A DNA stretch of 16,418 nt from Betaproteobacteria bacterium (GTDB lineage: Bacteria; Pseudomonadota; Gammaproteobacteria; Burkholderiales; Burkholderiaceae_D): NCBI GenBank assembly GCA_015655165.1, contig JAATFN010000335.1, positions 1-16,418 on the forward strand. The letters are read 5' to 3'. Positions 14,710 to 16,418 of the stretch are shown here, in pieces. The notes under the pieces are model-generated. The model saw only the letters and a program-made list of their open reading frames with translations. It had not been told where the DNA came from and searched no databases. The translations under genes were made by a program, and so were the position numbers. How positions within the stretch are numbered: position 1 is the stretch's first letter; each line of letters opens with the position of its first letter.

Positions 14710-14746
14710 TATATAAACTGCGTTCTTAATAACTATTTGTTTATAA
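14710..14746 (-). promoter_or_regulatory. Candidate activator-dependent promoter with LysR-type dyad
   Basis: The 21-bp dyad TTA-N2-AAC-N5-GTT-N2-TAA lies at 14726-14746. On the minus strand a TATATA (14710-14715) follows at a position suiting a -10 box. The matching -35 position is poor and overlapped by the dyad, as in promoters needing an activator. The dyad centre is 140 bp upstream of the ssuA start. This fits a LysR-type (CysB-like) site, but the assignment is inference from symmetry alone. Confidence 0.35.
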
Positions 14747-14807
14747 AGAGAATTTCAGAAGAGGTGGTATAAGCTCATAATTTCCCGACATATCCCCACC
14801 GTTTGAC

Positions 14808-14824
14808 TGTATGAATTTCATACA
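14808..14824. repeat. 17-bp perfect palindrome, operator-like
   Basis: TGTATGAA and TTCATACA flank a single central base. The symmetry is perfect across 8+8 bases. It lies in non-coding DNA about 212 bp before ssuA. The hairpin it could form is weak and A/T-rich, so a protein-binding site is more likely than a terminator. Confidence 0.6.
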
Positions 14825-14852
14825 AAGTGGTTTTTTATTTTTAGACGCTGTA

Positions 14853-14880
14853 TGTCAACGGTTGTGACAAACCGTTGTCA
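14853..14880. repeat. Alternating TGTCA/TGACA half-sites with overlapping 8-bp inverted repeat
   Basis: TGTCA (14853-14857), TGACA (14865-14869) and TGTCA (14876-14880) alternate at 11-12 bp steps, about one helix turn. They create two overlapping dyads. CAACGGTT/AACCGTTG (14856-14863 and 14870-14877) adds a perfect 8-bp stem with a 6-base loop. It lies about 40 bp after the RDD-gene stop, but no T run follows on either strand, so it is a poor rho-independent terminator. An operator is the alternative reading. Confidence 0.6.
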
Positions 14881-14921
14881 GCATAACGGTACCAATGTGC
14901 TAGTGGCCCGATATGCAAACA

Positions 14922-15491
14922 TTAATAACCGGCCATTGCAGCGGTAATGTTAAGGATCTGTATGGCAATTGGTACGCCGGTAAACAAACACACCCATACG
15001 ATAATCTGGAGCACTGTCGGCGTATGGATGAGTACCTGATACCTGTTTTCATCGTAGGTGGTGATACCGCGATTGACAATGCAGCATGCCTGGACAAGTT
15101 TGCCCAATTGCGAGAGAAACGGGATACCGAACAATAAACCACGGCAATACAAGCGTAACAACCGCGCGTTATATTCCTGGGACGTCAACAGCCTTCCTTT
15201 GGTGTTAACAACACTCAAAGCAAAGAGTCTTTTACCGGGTGTCGGTCCCCGCAGTCGGTACCAGACGCTTTCCAGAATAAAAGCCACAGGAATACCTGCC
15301 AACAGCAATACCAGAAATACACCGAGATACAAGTTAAATGTCTTATCGGTCACAGGCATAAATATCTGGTAAGCGATCAACCCTGTCGGCACGATCCACA
15401 ATGTATACCCCAGAACGAAATCGACGAGCCGGGCTGCACCACGACGCCATGCAACAATGATGAGAGAAACCGATTGCGTACTCTGATCCAT
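14922..15491 (-). CDS. RDD-family membrane protein
   Basis: Integral membrane protein of 189 residues with the RDD signature. The N-terminal WRRGAARLVDF (15-25) carries the conserved Arg and Asp, and the GPTPGKRLFALSVV segment (82-95) follows the second membrane span. Hydrophobic spans are roughly 22-45, 54-74 and 158-180, with a weaker one near 115-125. The function of most RDD proteins is unknown; some have been proposed to act as ion or proton exchangers. The start at 15491 has GGAG 5 nt upstream. It has its own spacer on both sides (237 bp before, 325 bp after), so it is probably a separate unit unrelated to sulfur uptake. Confidence 0.85.
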   Translation of the reverse strand: MDQSTQSVSLIIVAWRRGAARLVDFVLGYTLWIVPTGLIAYQIFMPVTDKTFNLYLGVFLVLLLAGIPVAFILESVWYRLRGPTPGKRLFALSVVNTKGRLLTSQEYNARLLRLYCRGLLFGIPFLSQLGKLVQACCIVNRGITTYDENRYQVLIHTPTVLQIIVWVCLFTGVPIAIQILNITAAMAGY

Positions 15492-15561
15492 ACATGCTCC
15501 TGTATCAATGTCATCGCTTATTTTTGTTCAGTAGACGATCAACGGCAATACCAGAATGCCA

Positions 15562-15603
15562 TGATTTCATCCGGACATGATTAACCTGCCTGTGATGAAA
15601 TCA
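15562..15603. repeat. 10-bp inverted repeat in the spacer between the dehydrogenase and RDD genes
   Basis: TGATTTCATC (15562-15571) and GATGAAATCA (15594-15603) are perfect inverted copies 22 bp apart. They lie in the 237-bp spacer 15492-15728, which holds no other clear feature. No T run follows on either strand. It could be a weak terminator, part of the RDD-gene promoter, or chance. Confidence 0.5.
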
Positions 15604-15728
15604 GGATGACGCCTCTATACAACATTGACAGCACTTTCCAGCAATACCGTCGGATACGCACATAGCTTGAAGGCAATAAAACAACGTCGTGATCTGACAA
15701 TCCAAATATCACATCGCAATCATTTATA

Positions 15729-16418
15729 TTAGTCTAATAATCCCTGACACAGATATTTGATATGGGTATATTCTTCCAGTCCATGAACAGATCCTTCACG
15801 CCCATATCCCGATTCTTTTATCCCACCGAATGGCGCTGCTTCTGCAGCAAGTGCACCTTCATTGATACCGACAATACCTGCCTCCAGTTTGTCCGCGAGA
15901 CGCCAAATACGACGCACATCGTTTGAAAAGAAATAAGCGGCTAAACCAAAGGGCGTATCATTGGCCGCACGAATTACCTCTTCTTCACTTGCAAAACGTG
16001 TAATCGGCGCCACCGGTCCAAATGTTTCTTCACTAGAACATGCCATCTTGGCATTGATATTCACCAGTACAGTTGGCGCGTAATAAAATGGTCCTGTACA
16101 TTTGCCTGTATGTAAACGTTGTCCACCGACAATAATCTTGGCGCCAAGCTCCACCGCATTGTTAACGTGACGTTCAATTTTTTCAACAGCGCGCGCATTG
16201 ATCATTGGGCCGATTTCAGAGGATGGATCAGAAGCAGGACCGACAACCAACGCACCAACTCGGTCAACTAATTTTGAGACAAAGATATCATGAATTTTTT
16301 CATGCACATAAATCCTATTAGGACATACACAGGTTTGTCCGCCATTACGGAATTTTGCCACCATTAATCCTTCTACCGCCATATCTACATCAGCATCATC
16401 AAACACAATAAATGGCGC
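15729..16418 (-). CDS. gabD: Succinate-semialdehyde dehydrogenase-like aldehyde dehydrogenase (GabD family, 5' part outside window)
   Basis: The frame is open to the right edge, giving the last 229 residues of a protein usually about 480-490 long. The visible part begins in the conserved APFIVFDDAD segment. The catalytic Cys follows in GGQTCVCPNR (fragment residue 30), and ETFGPVAPI, NDTPFGLAAYFF and the C-terminal PFGGIKESGYGREGS appear later. The second Cys in TCVC matches the loop that forms a redox-switch disulfide in human succinate-semialdehyde dehydrogenase. GabD oxidises succinate semialdehyde to succinate with NAD(P). Glutarate-semialdehyde or related aldehyde dehydrogenases share these motifs, so the substrate is probable rather than certain. 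GINEGALAAEAAPFGG replaces the E. coli-type GINTG stretch. No link to the sulfur genes is visible. It is probably the end of another operon. Confidence 0.9.
   Translation of the reverse strand, partial: APFIVFDDADVDMAVEGLMVAKFRNGGQTCVCPNRIYVHEKIHDIFVSKLVDRVGALVVGPASDPSSEIGPMINARAVEKIERHVNNAVELGAKIIVGGQRLHTGKCTGPFYYAPTVLVNINAKMACSSEETFGPVAPITRFASEEEVIRAANDTPFGLAAYFFSNDVRRIWRLADKLEAGIVGINEGALAAEAAPFGGIKESGYGREGSVHGLEEYTHIKYLCQGLLD

Larger units (their letters stand above)
14597..14921 (-). promoter_or_regulatory. Non-coding region upstream of ssuA (candidate control region of the whole train)
   Basis: This 325-bp A/T-rich stretch has no credible gene. Reading toward ssuA it holds an alternating TGTCA/TGACA half-site group (14853-14880), a 17-bp palindrome (14808-14824), and a TTA/AAC dyad with a -10-like TATATA beside it (14710-14746). 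The dyads suggest at least one regulator acting here. A sulfur regulator of the CysB/Cbl (LysR) type is expected from what controls ssu genes elsewhere, but no regulator gene is in the window. Confidence 0.6.

Noticed and set aside
14856..14877. Rho-independent terminator for the RDD gene
   Set aside because: The 8-bp stem is real, but no T run follows it on the minus strand (ACATACAGCG instead), so I list it as a repeat/operator candidate.
1..16418. CRISPR array, tRNA, rRNA, insertion sequence or phage genes
   Set aside because: No regular direct repeats, tRNA-like cloverleaf, rRNA sequence, transposase motif or terminal inverted repeats were seen on either strand.

Overview
All genes in this window lie on the minus strand, so transcription runs from high to low coordinates. 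Base composition is moderate (roughly mid-to-high 40s % GC by eye). The gene families (SsuABC, MetNIQ, SfnB, DszA/NtaA, a GabD-type dehydrogenase) suggest a proteobacterium, beta or gamma. A low-GC Burkholderiales-type organism is my guess, not something the sequence proves.

The right end (14922-16418) holds the 3' part of a GabD-like succinate-semialdehyde dehydrogenase, a 237-bp spacer with a 10-bp inverted repeat, and a small RDD-family membrane protein. A 325-bp non-coding stretch (14597-14921) follows. It contains several dyads and the only convincing long promoter/operator region in the window.

From 14596 down to 1 is one tightly packed gene train with gaps of 1-113 bp and several overlaps. 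It reads as a scavenging island for organic sulfur. Order of transcription: ssuA-ssuC-ssuB (alkanesulfonate-type ABC importer); two MetQ/NlpA-family binding proteins; a rho-independent terminator; metN-metI (methionine-type ABC importer); two SfnB/DszC-type flavoenzymes; one DszA/NtaA-type FMN-dependent monooxygenase; two more MetQ-type binding proteins; a divergent SfnB/DszC-type enzyme; a truncated FMN-reductase remnant; and a fourth, more distant DszC-type enzyme cut by the left edge.

Proposed logic (inference): the binding proteins and two importers bring in sulfonates, methionine-like compounds or other organosulfur molecules. The acyl-CoA-dehydrogenase-fold and luciferase-fold monooxygenases then oxidise C-S bonds with reduced flavin to release usable sulfur when sulfate is scarce. 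Notable points are four MetQ-type receptors (all lacking a lipobox cysteine) for one MetNI, four DszC-fold enzymes of three kinds, no intact flavin reductase and no ssuD in view, a third SfnB-like paralogue missing one of two conserved C-terminal histidines, and a dense set of dyads upstream of ssuA.
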